A program made the translations under genes and the position numbers. Below are positions 25,128 to 36,689 of a DNA stretch of 64,000 nucleotides, piece by piece (positions within the stretch are counted from its first letter, which is position 1; the number at the start of each line of letters is the position of its first letter). The stretch comes from Paramacrobiotus metropolitanus (lineage: Eukaryota > Tardigrada > Eutardigrada > Parachela > Macrobiotidae): positions 62,001 to 126,000 of the forward strand of contig NW_026570291.1 in the NCBI RefSeq assembly GCF_019649055.1, written 5' to 3'. Below the pieces are notes generated by a model, which made no database searches, was not told the DNA's origin, and worked only from the letters and a program-made list of their open reading frames with translations.

Positions 25128-26440
25128 GCTTAATGTGACCAGCCGTTTGATGAAAATGGAAATTTCAACTGTGCTAACACCGTGGAAATATTTTCTTTTA
25201 TACTTTAAAGGAACAAAACTCTTTCATATTTATTTATTGCTTTCTGACGTGACAGACTTTCACTGTTCTATACAGCGATCCTCATACGTGCACCAGTCCG
25301 TGCTTTTTTATAATTTGTTCTCGATAAACTGTTACAAATAATTGTTTTAGAGCTGTGGTTACACTTTCCGGTTAGTAAACTTTTCACCTCGGCACTAGGC
25401 AGTAGGCAACCGCCCGCTGTTTCGGCAACTGGCAACCGCCCACGGTTACTGTATGCAGCGCAATACGCATCCGCCCGCTGTGACGGTAGCAAACAGCCGC
25501 CCGAGGCGGTTGAGCGGTGCATTATGGTGAGCCGATATTAGGCGTATGGCAAGCCGAATAATTAACGAACCAACTGTCGGGTAAATATCTGTATGTCGGG
25601 CAAATACGACATATGTCGGGTAAATACGAAATTATGAACACTGTATTATCTGGTGTTTTATTGTATTTATGCATTGCCCGCTTTTGAAGCACTGACTTTA
25701 AAATGCATTCAGTAATTTATTGTATTTATTGCAACAAATAAATGGCACCCAAAGAATTGAAATACTGAGGTAGCGCAAGCGTGAAATCAGTTTTTAATTC
25801 TCTGCAATTGCAATTAAATAATATATGGTGAAGCACACGGAACTGTTACCGTTAATGTTATTACACATATTTATCCTACAATGACGCAGTCACTTAATAA
25901 TCGATCTTTATAAACAGTAAGAATGTGAAAATAATTTCCATTCTGTGATTCTGCTCGGTTTTAGTTCCGCGTTTTGTTTAAGTATTGAATTACTGTATAT
26001 TCGCATAAATACAGACAGGTGGCTTGCGTTCACGCAAACCCGACTGACTATCGCAGTCGCCTAAACAACAACTTTTATTGCACCTATCCAAAGGTGTCTG
26101 TGTGAACGCAATTCTGCTCCCTATTTAGGTATCTATTTAGCAAAGCGCGCCGCGTTCACGCAAACTGCTAAAAAACTGGCCGTTTTGGGCGGCGCTTCAA
26201 TAGAAAATGAATAGATAGAAGTCAGCGTGAATCCGGCCCAAGACGTTAACACTATTCCTATGCGAAGACTAGTCTTCTTCTTTTCATAGTGTTAAGTCTG
26301 CATCTGTGTGCAGACCGACGTAAAATCGCATGCCACCAAATGCCTTCACGGCAATGATCCTCTCCGGTCCAGTACACGCCCACTCACCAACACATGCGCG
26401 CACTTCTGCATTTACAGTATTATTAATTAAATAATAATTC
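25128..26440. other. Intergenic with small tandem repeats
   Basis: 25395-25515 contains several imperfect copies of a CAACCGCCCGCTGT-type unit. 25574-25632 contains three roughly 20-bp TGTCGGGTAAATACGAAAT-like units. Two TTCACGCAAAC motifs near 26020 and 26155 may belong to a MITE. No gene recognised. Confidence 0.5.
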
Positions 26441-26447
26441 ACTAACT

Positions 26448-28077
26448 TCATCTTTTATAAAAATTTTGCTTGATCATTAGGTTACCTTTGTAATATTTTG
26501 TCTGCCATCGAGTCTTAAAAGGCCCAAGCCCACACCCAGTAATAAATTTTCCTAACAATCGCTTTGGCTTTCTCTCATGGCCTTTCTCTTCCGCTTTTTG
26601 GATTTCGTTACAAAAGCTTACAAACTTCATTCGCACGTCTTCTGCATAATTGCTCACGTCCAACTCTCCATCAGTCAGATGGAACAAAAACTGCTTAATA
26701 AAGTAAAGCATCACTAATCCACAGCCATACTCCATGCATACTCATATACTTTGAACATCCACCTTCACCATCTGTTCCATTCTCAACCACTTTCCCATTT
26801 TTGGGTTGCTCAGTACATTATCACCAAATAATACTTTCACAAATTTCACCCACTCATCTTTATGGCAAAGCCCAGAAGAACAAAAATTATGACACCCTAG
26901 AACACCAAAAAACCGCATATTAACGGAAGTGGCCCGGTACATGGTACCAAATTCGTTTACATAAACGAAAACCGTCACTTTCGCGCATTCCCAAACACAT
27001 TTTGTTTCAGTTTATCACATCCTGTAACCACATAATTTGTATACACTGCCGTGAATACCATTCTAGCGCGCAACATCCGGTTCGGAATATTTGGTACTAG
27101 CAAACTCCAAGAACTATAATTAGACTCAGGTGCGGCTAAAGTATCATTATGGACAGATCTGCTTCAAAATTATGCAAATAAATGCACAATAACAACGAAG
27201 AACGTTATACACCGATCCACACTGTTCAATCAAACTGATTTAAAGAAAATCAAAGAAATCGGGATCGTTGTAAGAACGATCATCATGGCCATTTTTATTT
27301 ATGTGCAAAACTTGAAGAAGATCGATCCATAATGAGACTTTTAGTACACTACACTGATACAGATTGTGATAAAACAACAACAGAAAGGGATTTCCGAGTG
27401 CGTAAAAGTGAAAATTTTTGTGCACGTACTCGAATTTTCTACCATGTACCAAACAACTTCCTTAAACCACCAATATATAACACCAAATAACAACTCGCAT
27501 TACCCTTACCCTTTTCCCCCACAATAACCAGACTCCCATGTGAACCAAATTGAGTCTTTGTGTAAAACGGCACCAACACACATTCCGCATCACGGATCCA
27601 CTGAGATGCCTCCAAATCACCCAAACCCGGCACACCAATAATTTCACCAAATTGACCTTTAGCATGACCAAACGTTGTCACCCATCTTAGCGATTCTACT
27701 CCAAAATAAACGACTCTTTTCTCCAGTCCTGCTCCTCTCAAAAAACTTCTGACCATATGATCAAAAAAACTGATCGGTTCCGGAATCACCGGCTTGAAGC
27801 AATTAAGCAACTTTCTGAAAAAGTTGAATTCTTCCCGTTTCTCCGCGATCTTTTCACCACGTACGGATAACCCTTGCTCAATTTTTCCTCTAATTCCGGG
27901 ACATAAAGTATCATATTTAGCATCGAACAAATGCCAAAACAATTTCTCACTGTCTTTAAATCGCTCCTTGCACTGATAACCTTTGCTCCCTTCTCCTAAC
28001 CAATTTAGGCTGCATAAAAACTCTTTTTTCACTCTGCATATCGTGCTTCTTCTGCACTCAACTTCCCCCGACGTACT
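26448..28077 (-). CDS. Possible Ulp1/SENP-like (C48) cysteine protease, multi-exon or decayed
   Basis: Four minus-strand frames suggest one spliced or decayed gene. The upstream frame (about 28077-27440, after an acceptor-like TATTTTAG) encodes about 210 residues. It contains CVLVPFYTKTQFGSHGSLVIV, which resembles the catalytic-His strand of Ulp1 proteases (W.L.V..P....HW.LVV). The middle frame (26978-26742) has no clear motif. The last frame (26735-26448) begins YGCGLVMLYFIKQFLF, like the catalytic Cys motif (D.CG.F...Y.EQFL), and ends in a charged YAEDVRMKFVSFCNEI helix as in family members. I could not place the catalytic Asp between them or define all junctions. Ulp1 domains occur both in host deSUMOylases and in some DNA transposons, and I cannot tell which this is. 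Confidence 0.35.
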
Positions 28078-31012
28078 AAAATACTGACCTTTCTAACTTA
28101 TCTTAAACAAAATGCTAGACAGGTACACAAATATACCACTGCAAACCATTACACTGATTACAGTACTGTAATCATTTTCTAATTAAAATTGACAGTCAAC
28201 CTTTACACCACCTCAATCCCGCAACCGTCTCTTTTATTTAGGTACTTATATCCTTATGTATCCGCATCCATTCTTTCGTTACTCGGCAACATAATGGAAG
28301 TGCATAAACTTTCGAACTACCTTCTCCCTATAACCCTTACCACATACAGTATTACCACGTCAACTTTATTCTCACATCTCTCCTTCACTTCCACAGTTCG
28401 GCAAGATGGGGCGAGCGAAGCGAGCCCTCGTCTTGTAACTATTAAAGATAATCGCGTAAGCCTTAATCTTTGTTGAATTCGCCAGCTCGATGCACTGAAT
28501 CAAACTGGCATGACTATGTATCATCCAGTAGCCCTCAAAGTATAGATTAGCCATCACAAATCAGTTTTTGAAGGAAAAAAAAGGTTTGAAAAAAAACTTT
28601 CAAAAACTTTACCGTACAAAGTCAAGAATCCACCACGGCTACACCGACACCCCATCACTGTCTCAACAGCCATCACGTTTTTTCGACAGTTTCGCTGCCG
28701 CTGGATGGAACTTTACAGTACGTTCCATAACAGATAATATTTCATCGCTTTAATGTATATATCTATCTCATCAAAATTTTTGAGTTTTGAGAAAGAAAAC
28801 AAAGCGAAAGAAAGAAGACAAAGTGACCGCGATGATTCTGCGACTTTCAGACGGTTCTGTCTCATTTTAACACTTCGTTGACTAGCGTGGTTACTCACAC
28901 CATAGTTGGCCTTATTAATTCAGTAACTAATTTCAAAAAAATATTTTTACAGCAGTTTTTGGGCTGTGTGAGTGAAAAAGCGTCTAGTTTGTTTTGCTGC
29001 TGTTTTCGGCACGGTCAATGCAGCCGGAAGTCCAGGACAGAGTTGGTGGAAGTCACCATGTTTTTGGGACATGGACGTTCAAATGGTCACACCGTTCAAC
29101 TGCGTGAATGTTTGATATCGAAAAAATCAGGCCATGTACTGGATACTATTAGTAGCCAACTGGTCGATTTTGAGCGACATATGAGGTTCCGATCGCTTAC
29201 AAAAAAATGAGGCGCATTGGGAAGTTTGGGAAGACTGCCCAATGATGCCGCTGTTCGACTGAAAGGTATACATGGAAAACGACCAGAGCAGCTAACAATC
29301 AGGCGCGCGCATACCGCTAGGGCAATAAAAGGCACTGTGATTCAAGGTTGAATGCGGGTCAGCTTAGACTAAGCAAAGACAATGGATGCGAGCCTGCGAT
29401 CAATTAGCAGATAAGCAGAACATCCCATCAAAGCATTCTTTCTTCGCCAGTAAATCTGGCGCACGTGCTAATGAATTTCTTTTGTCTCAGTGGTCAATGT
29501 TATTGGCCAAATCTCATAAAAACAAAAAGTACGACTGGTTAGAAGATCTTACTGACCAATGGGATGCTTCTGGTGACTTCCACCAAGAAAGTCAGCCTCG
29601 TTGCTCAAAACTGCTAGTCAACGAAGTGTTAAGAATGTGCCTGACCCCCGCAGTGGTTTATTTAGTTTTCGCTTAACTACGCTATAACGCCTATAAGGTG
29701 CCTTCCCGGACAGGCGCGATTGCCTTTCTAAATTGCTTTCTTGCAGAACTGCCTGCGATTAAAGGCAAATTTGTTAAGTGCCTTTTCGTTCAATAGATAA
29801 AGCCAGGTGGTATTCGAGAATGGCAAACAGCAACTTCAGGGGATTTGTTTCGAAGAACAGCAAGCTGTTTGCTTTGCATGTTACGCGGTCTTTGGATTAA
29901 AGAACGTTTGATACATGTTAATGCGAATCCAGCTTCTGTGCAAGCTAAATCATTTTCGCTTTAAAAACTGGTGGGGTGTAATTGGAATTTGGACGTGGCG
30001 CGAATTGTACTGTGTAAAGTGGAAGGTTGCATTGTTTAGTAAAAACGCACAAATAAATTTTTCAGTTCGCTGTATAGCATACTGGAAGGCGGAGTCGGAT
30101 GCGACTCCGAGATGCACGTGAACAGAGCTCGCGGAGCAGCAAGCATGCAAAAATTTCGCGTAATAGTTTCCGCTTTCGAAAAAGAATTAAAAGCTAAGGA
30201 AGAAGCACAAAGCAAGAAATGCTTCTGCTCTTATTTAAAAGTGGTTGGATGTGTTCTTTCAATAGTAAGAAAGGAGCAGCGATAGCAAGTAAAGTAATTA
30301 CTGTTAGCGTACTAATAGTTAAACTGGGATGCAAAGGGCACCAATGGTGTTAATATTCACATTTGGTTTTCGAGTAGTACAACTGTATTGTACAGATAAA
30401 CTGTTATCGGATAGTAACGACTCTAAAGCTAAAAAGACGCAGAATGATAAGGCTTCTGTTCTTGTGTCCTTCTTACTCTACAGCCTAAAAAAGAGCAGAA
30501 TGACCAAAAAAGGAAGGGAGAGCAACTTCTAATAAATTCTGAAAATTTTTGACCCTTCATTACTGGCGACCTCCACGTGGCAAGGGTTGGGTATGTATGG
30601 CAAACAGTCATACATAGCAAACGGCCAGTAAAAACAAATTTTTACGATAAATCCTAAATTCTGCTAGATCCTGCACATTGCACCGCATCGCCATCATACG
30701 ATATCAGAATCATAACGTACCGAAACACTTATGTGCTAACCGGAAACAGTTTGTGCATGGCCTTCTAACACGTGCATGCATGGGCTTTTACACTTGTTCT
30801 GCGCAGGGCACTTGTGCACGGTTGTGTGTGCACAGTGGTGTCCATTTTTTCCATATTTACATCTTAGCAGGTTTGAATTTTTTCACGTATTTCGAATTTT
30901 GATTAAAACAAGATTTATTCGTAATTTCCCATGTCCATTAGATTTTTCTTGCTGTGACTTTCAAGTATTCAAGTACTGCACTTGCAATAAACGTAGTCTT
31001 GACTATAAACAA
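28078..31012. other. Gene-poor interval; no recognised protein
   Basis: Several 60-110 codon frames (28878-29210, 29386-29676 and others) have no family resemblance I can defend. The 28393-28437 block is the inverted copy of the 9.54-kb hairpin terminus. Confidence 0.45.
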
Positions 31013-31047
31013 CAAAATACGCAGTACGACAACTACTGCGTATTTTG
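31013..31047. repeat. Perfect 14-bp stem hairpin
   Basis: CAAAATACGCAGTA, 7-base loop, then the exact complement. AT-rich short repeats (TTCAATATTAC, three copies near 31180) follow at 31140-31230. Confidence 0.85.
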
Positions 31048-31254
31048 CTTCTTCTAAATTTTATATCGAAACTAAGAGCACACGAACTTTCGCAAATGAA
31101 GTGCTACTGGATTGTTTTAATATAAATACATACTAAATTAACTATAATATTTATGACTGTATTATGTAATTCTGTAATACTTCAATATTACTTCAATATT
31201 ACTGTAATATTAATGAAAATATTACTAGAGTATTTACCGGAAGCCCGGAAGCCA

Positions 31255-33245
31255 ACAGACGCCCCGGCCTAACATAGCAAATCGCGAACCACGACTGCTA
31301 CTATTGGCGCCAACAGACGCCCCACTCCGCGTTACATGGAGCCGACCGTTAATTACATGGTACAGATCACGCCATTAACCACGATCGGCTGCGAAGATTA
31401 CTCCGGCCAGCCGACTCCGGAGCATAGACCAAGAGGATTACGCTAACATGGCGTGGAATACGTCGCTGCGTGTTCATCGTCATGTTTGCCAAGCACCCGT
31501 GGCCAACTTCGGAACCGGGTAGCCGAGCAGCCTTCACCAGTGTAAACAGCGGACATCCCTCGGCCGAGCCTCCAACAGCGCAGGAAGACTCGGATTTGAC
31601 TACGTGTACTTGAGCCGACCACAAAGGTCGACTTCGTACTTTACCCATAACTTGGGGACATAATGGATATTCCTGCACTAGCCGACCACAAAGGCCGGTT
31701 GTGCAAGCCGATCACAAAGATCGGTTTCGGAAACCGAGAATGAACGGTTCAGAAATCGGGAGTTGGAACTGCAACGATGCAGATTGCCGAACCACGACTT
31801 GCTATCGTAGCCGACCACGCAGGTCGACTAGATACATGGTAGCTGACCCACATAAGTCTACTAGGAAGATTGGACGGAAGCCAGAGGTAGTTACTTGGCA
31901 ACTCAACCGGATTCTCCGTTTGAACCCAGATATACAGGAACTCAACTGGGAACCTGTACCCGGAGTCCAACCGCAGTCTCCCCCGGAGGATATCGTGTAA
32001 AAGAGCCGATTCACCGGTGACCACGACTACGCGCGTCGCGAACGTGCTGCCATTCCCTGAAGAGGAACAGCGACGGTGATTTGGCCGCCACTCCAACGAC
32101 TCCGCCGCGACCTGCATCCCCATGTCTCAAATGGAACATCCTAGGTAGACTGAGTTAGAACACTCGGCCTGCACCCCTTTAACCAATCCCCGATGGCGAT
32201 GACCACTTGCCCGCAACAGTACCGGCCAATTGGCCAGCGTCACCGGCAAAGAAAATTTCTCCGCGGACGTGAGCTGCCTACCCCCAACAGAAGCGGCTAG
32301 GCGTCTCAGGTTCGCGATAAAACAAAATGAAAGAATCGGATCTGACGACCTCTGGGACTTGCATGTGCATGAAGTTTAAAACCAAAGAGTTCGACTCGCC
32401 AACCAGGGCCACAAAGACCCTTAGCGTTGTAAGCCGGCACAACTGCATGATGAAACGCCAGTCACTCGGCCAACAGATGACAAGGAAACTCCTACCTCGC
32501 AGGACTCGGCGGCCCAAAGGCAAGTCATTCGAACTAACCGACCTCAGACGGAGGTCGGAAGTCAGCCAATGGAGGTCGGAAAATCAATCAGAAGTAAGAA
32601 ATCGACCTCCTAGTGGAACAACATACCTTTTCGGCGGATAAACACAAAGTCTATCCGACCTGAGGAAGTCGGAAAACAGCCGACCTCGGAACTTCGACAT
32701 GGATACCCGACCTTAAGACGAGGTCGGAAGTGACCGCACAGAAGTCGGTCACTATAAATTCCGATCTGACCTTCGAGCCAGTTCGACTCGGATTACTCCA
32801 AACCAGGCTCGTGGTAGCAGATTGAACGGTTGTAACCGACCACTTTTGGACGGAACTGCTGTACATGACGACCACACAGGCCGCATGACCTACATACAGC
32901 TTTTCCCGACCTGAACTTTAAGAATTCGGAACATAGCCGAATTTCCCCCCGGCACCAGTCGACTTACCGGTAGGCCGACCTTGGTCAAACCGACCTTGGC
33001 CCTATTCCCCATTCAGAGAGGATGCCCCGGCATTTGCATCTGCAACAGTGCCTCTCTATCCCGAACGGACGGATACAAGTCGGAATTAAGTGTTTAACCG
33101 TGCTTATCCGACCTCGGCGAATGCAACCGGTTACGACGGGTAACCCGGGAACCGACGCCTCGGACCCAATTTACCGGATGAAAACGGACAGGAGACCCCG
33201 TGGAGACCTAATTGCCCCGTGGACGTCATCCACGCGAGCGTATGA
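31255..33245 (+). mobile_element. Degenerate Ty3/Gypsy-related repeat (leader/gag-like)
   Basis: GC-richer sequence with many GACCNNAAGGTCGG-type motifs, matching the composition of the Gypsy pol at 38-43 kb. One plus frame around 32150-32600 reads like a decayed gag (polar, Gln/Thr/Pro-rich) broken by several stops. Its 3' end (33110-33210) is clearly homologous to 53085-53180, both holding the CGAACCGG...GGGTA-CC...GAACCGA-GCCT-GGACCC series. I infer a repeat of the same family as the pol segment. No complete frame survives. Confidence 0.45.
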
Positions 33246-33395
33246 ACGCTGAGTCATACTGCGAGAGAGGAACGAGAGAGCAAGTGTGGCTCAGTGTATG
33301 CGCTGCGTATATCCGCTTCAGCGGATGAGTGCAGTGCAGCAGCACACGTACGTACAGCGAGAGAGGCGATAACGGCAAGCAATGAGTGGAAGTGC
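33246..33395. repeat. Dispersed repeat, second copy at 61.29 kb
   Basis: About 150 bp (AACGCTGAGTCATACTGCGA onward, through GCAGCAGCACACGTACGTAC) recurs at 61288-61440 in the same orientation with roughly 80 percent identity by eye. Confidence 0.8.
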
Positions 33396-33424
33396 GTCCT
33401 GTGTGGACCGTACGCACCAGGCGC

Positions 33425-33485
33425 AGTCTTGGGCCTCTGACATGCCTCTGGGCGGGAATCCGAGCTCCTGCGAAGGATGCTCCGA
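33425..33485. repeat. Short dispersed repeat, inverted copy at 53.6 kb
   Basis: ACATGCCTCTGGGCGGGAAT and the next 24 bp recur inverted at 53595-53640. Both copies lie within a few hundred bases of the other shared repeat (33.1 and 53.1 kb), so the two loci share more than one segment in rearranged order. Confidence 0.7.
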
Positions 33486-33679
33486 CTCGGTATCGCACCA
33501 GTACCGCACAACTCTCCGGTTGGACCCATGTGGGGTCGCCGGTGCGCGTCCTCTGGCAGTGGGAGTCCGGTGTCTGGCCTGTTAAAGAGATCTGTTAAAA
33601 TTTACAAAACAGATCTGTTAAAGAGATCGAACTAGAAAAATACAATTCCGTTTGTTAGGAAAAATGCTAAAAAAAATAC

Positions 33680-33945
33680 AAAAATCTGTCCGGGGGTCCT
33701 ATTCCGACTGGATAGAGTCCAGTCTGCGCAGTGCGCATCATCACACAGCTGATGGCACACAGCACGTGGTTGCCGCCAGTTGCTTTTTTCACGCCATCAG
33801 ACGCTCAAGAACCTTGTTAGCATCCACTTGCTATTTAGCCATCAGTGCTTTGTTCTTGCTTTCCTGCTATTACGCAGTATTGTTCCCCTTTATTTGTACA
33901 ATAAAGCTCACTCGTGATCTCCTCGTGCTTATCTGTTAAAAAAGT
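33680..33945 (+). mobile_element. Possible LTR fragment with poly(A) signal
   Basis: Follows the repeat cluster. It begins near TGTCCGGGGGTCC, carries AATAAA at 33900-33905 and then a GT/CT-rich tail, an arrangement like R-U5 of an LTR. No matching second copy was found in the window, so this is tentative. Confidence 0.25.
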
Positions 33946-34059
33946 AAGTACTGCATCTACGAAAAAGGTATCTTCCAAATATCTTTCGTATAAGAATTTC
34001 GTAGGACGCACTCAGTAGCCAGTAATACCGCAATGCCTTGGGCTGCAACGTACAAAATA

Positions 34060-35008
34060 CGAGGGTCGCTCAATATGTTGTTGAAATTGTGGTGCGATCT
34101 TTCACTGCATTACTCTTTGTTTTTATTCTCATAAATTGTGTCTCGTTAGTCTAACTGCTTTGCAGCGATCTATGCCCTAAGTCTAAAAACAAATCCACAC
34201 AAAAACTGCACGGCACAGAAGAGATCACCCCATGACAGTTTCCTGGCAGTTCTTCACAATTTTTTCTGCTTTTCGCTACGCGACGATTCTTTAAAGTCAA
34301 AAATATTTTGAGCGGGCAACGGATTAAGGTATTTGAATAAAACGGATCTGTAAGGATACTCTAGCTTAAGGCAAAGAGAAACAAAAATGCAAAAATGCAG
34401 GTGCGAAACTGCGATTTTCTTGCTGGAGCACCATACGGAGCGATCCCGTGATAAAATCCATTCTCTTCTGCGTTACCAGCGAGGAGCCGCAGCACAGGCT
34501 CAGCACTGGTACTTCCAAAAGGTTCAGTCCCTTGGTTAACGCTTCGCGGTCCAAAGCGAATGATTCAGGATCTTTGTTTTTATCACGAAGACTTTTTCGA
34601 AAGTGTAGGCCTAATAAATGATCCTCAAGATTCGAACACCGTCACCAAAAGCGAGCGCTCAGTGCGAAAACGCTAGAACCAGCGGAAGTCGTTGGAAGGG
34701 AGCGGTGATCCTTCAGGGAAAAGAATATGATATTCTGTATGAAAGAAACTTACACTGTCTTTTGTAAATATTTTTCGAAGATAACTCCTTAAAGCCAGGC
34801 CATTTTGAAGTCACCATTTGCAGTCATGACTGCAGGATTAGCTCTACTCAGTCACGATCAGTCCCGTGCCTGCCGCCAACCGTAGGCGGTATAACCACGG
34901 CCATTGCCCTATGATTTAGTTATGAATGCTACAGTTTTTAAAAAATTAGTTCATAATTTTATGAATAATCTGTCACCACAATTTCAACAACATATTGAGC
35001 GACCCTCG
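34060..35008. mobile_element. Mariner-like non-autonomous element, 37-bp TIRs, TA flanks
   Basis: CGAGGGTCGCTCAATATGTT at 34060 and its complement ending at 35008 form inverted repeats of about 37 bp with no more than one mismatch, flanked by TA on both sides (34058-34059 and 35009-35010). CGAGGGT-type ends and TA duplication are typical of mariner elements. The 949-bp interior encodes no transposase; the 62-codon minus frame is not convincing. The ends are well preserved, so the insertion looks relatively recent. Confidence 0.9.
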
Positions 35009-35100
35009 TATAATAACGAAACATTGACGTACTGTATAAGGCACTAATAATGAGTTCAATGATTTATTTCTAGCTTAATTAAATGACAATCTCCAACTCA

Positions 35101-35345
35101 TGCCCTTAAGCTGCCATCCGCGCTGACCACATCCGCTGTACAGGAGTTTGGGAAATTCCGGTTTACGGATTTCCCGTATTAGCCTGGGCATGGGGCCGGG
35201 ATTGGGATTGGCGCTGCAGTACGCGCAGATGCAGTTCTTACAGACCGGAACCCTGGCGTCGGTCGTACCGAGCTCATCATCCTCCACCATTACGATGCCC
35301 GGCAACGCTCCCGGCGGGGCCAATATGAGATACAGATAAAACCGA
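35101..35345. other. GC-rich island, possible host exon, strand uncertain
   Basis: Open on both strands. The minus frame (35365-35075) gives a Cys-containing peptide (VCKNCICAYC) with acidic MVEDDELG. The plus frame gives a Gly/Ser-rich peptide ending ...MRYR. The composition is that of the other probable host exons. I recognise neither translation. Confidence 0.3.
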
Positions 35346-35984
35346 ATACAGATAAAACAGATCAATGAGATCCAACCTCCTAACGACTGAAGACCAGAAA
35401 GGTCACTGGGCTATTTGCTGCATTTATTTCATGCTTTCATATTTGGAAATTTTAGAAGAATTTTTGCCATCGGAACTTATCATTATCGGTATTGCTTATT
35501 TGTTTTATCTTTGTTAATTTTGGTTTTCGAACATTTAATTTGCATTTTCATTTTTTGTTGGGTTGCTTTCTGGATGTTTGTGCTTGTTTTGTTTTTAAAT
35601 TTCGAAATAATTTCCGCACATGTAATTTAACTTTTGGCGTACTTTTGGAACTTGTTGCAACGCTTCATACGTGTTGGAAAATAGTTGCCGTTTGATTCCG
35701 CTAATTTTTGATGTAATTCTCGTGGGTTTATTTTGATTATTTGAATTAGTTTTCGTGTTAAAATTTGTTGTAAAATTCGGTATCGGATTGTGCTGCATAT
35801 TTGTTGCTTTTTTAATTTGTTTTTTAAGGTACAATTTCCGCACGAATATTTTAATTTTCGGGATTACTTTTCCAGGTTTTTGGATGTTTATTATCAGATT
35901 GGTTTGAACACTTTTTGCTGATTTTTGGTATTTTTTCGAAATAATTTCCGCTTGTTGACCGGGAAATTTTTTCCGTTTTGGCAG

Positions 35985-36306
35985 ATCTCCTCTCGCGCTT
36001 CCAGCTCTTCACCGTGGCCAACGAGATCATCAAGTTGTGCAATCTCCCGGCGGTGGGCGAGCTGAACCAGCAGTCAACGACGGTGTACACCAACTGCAAC
36101 TTGTGCGGCCGGCATCTGCAGCGCGTGGGCTGGTACTGCACCTCCTGCCGCAAACTGACCAACACCTGCAGCAGCTGCCGGTGCTGGGCCTGTACGTATG
36201 GTGTCAGGGCTGCTCGCACGGCGGCCATCTGCCGCACATCCAGGAGTGGTTCAAGAAGGCCGCGCACTGCCCCACGGGCTGCGGCCACTACTGTGAATTC
36301 CTCTGA
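35985..36306 (+). CDS. WDR24: WDR24 terminal exon (GATOR2 subunit), one-base frame break
   Basis: The C terminus of WDR24, a GATOR2 complex subunit that works upstream of TORC1 at the lysosome. The exon follows a good acceptor (TTCCGTTTTGGCAG). It encodes [18 protein letters not shown], then a zinc-binding C-terminal region: [20 protein letters not shown]...CSSCR, then [18 protein letters not shown] and [10 protein letters not shown], which closely follow the WDR24 C-terminal RING-like module with its Cys/His spacing. The first part is in the frame starting at 35978 and the last part in the frame of 36037-36306, joined by a -1 change near 36178-36184 (CTGCCGGTGCTGG). One missing base there explains it. 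Everything else is conserved, so an assembly deletion is as likely as a pseudogene. Earlier exons were not found within the window. Confidence 0.85.
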
Positions 36307-36689
36307 TCGCGTCAGTGGCGATTAGTTGGCTCAGGAAATGTGCATTTTAAGTTTTAACGTTTGTGGTAATTGCTGTTTTGGATGGGTAAATTTTTTAACA
36401 ATTATATTGCGTTTAGAAGATATGATTGGTAATGTTGTTTATGTGTTGACCGTTACTGACCTCATTTACCTTGTTGGCCGTGATGTGTAGAAACCGGGGA
36501 TTTTTAGATTGCTGCTAAGGTCGCTGTTATTAAACTAGTCGTAAGTAAAAGCCGTTTATTAGTGTCTCTGAACGTTTTGCGCTCACACTGGCCATTAACA
36601 GTATCACTGGATGTGGCGCGTCAGTCCGTTGTCCTCTACATGCTGGTGATTATACCCAGGGCCGTCACGAGGGGCCCGCCCTCACCCCT

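Noticed and set aside
35851-36288. 145-codon minus frame over the WDR24 exon
   Set aside because: Shadow of the plus-strand exon; the N-terminal Ala/Arg-rich stretch is the antisense of the Cys-rich coding sequence.
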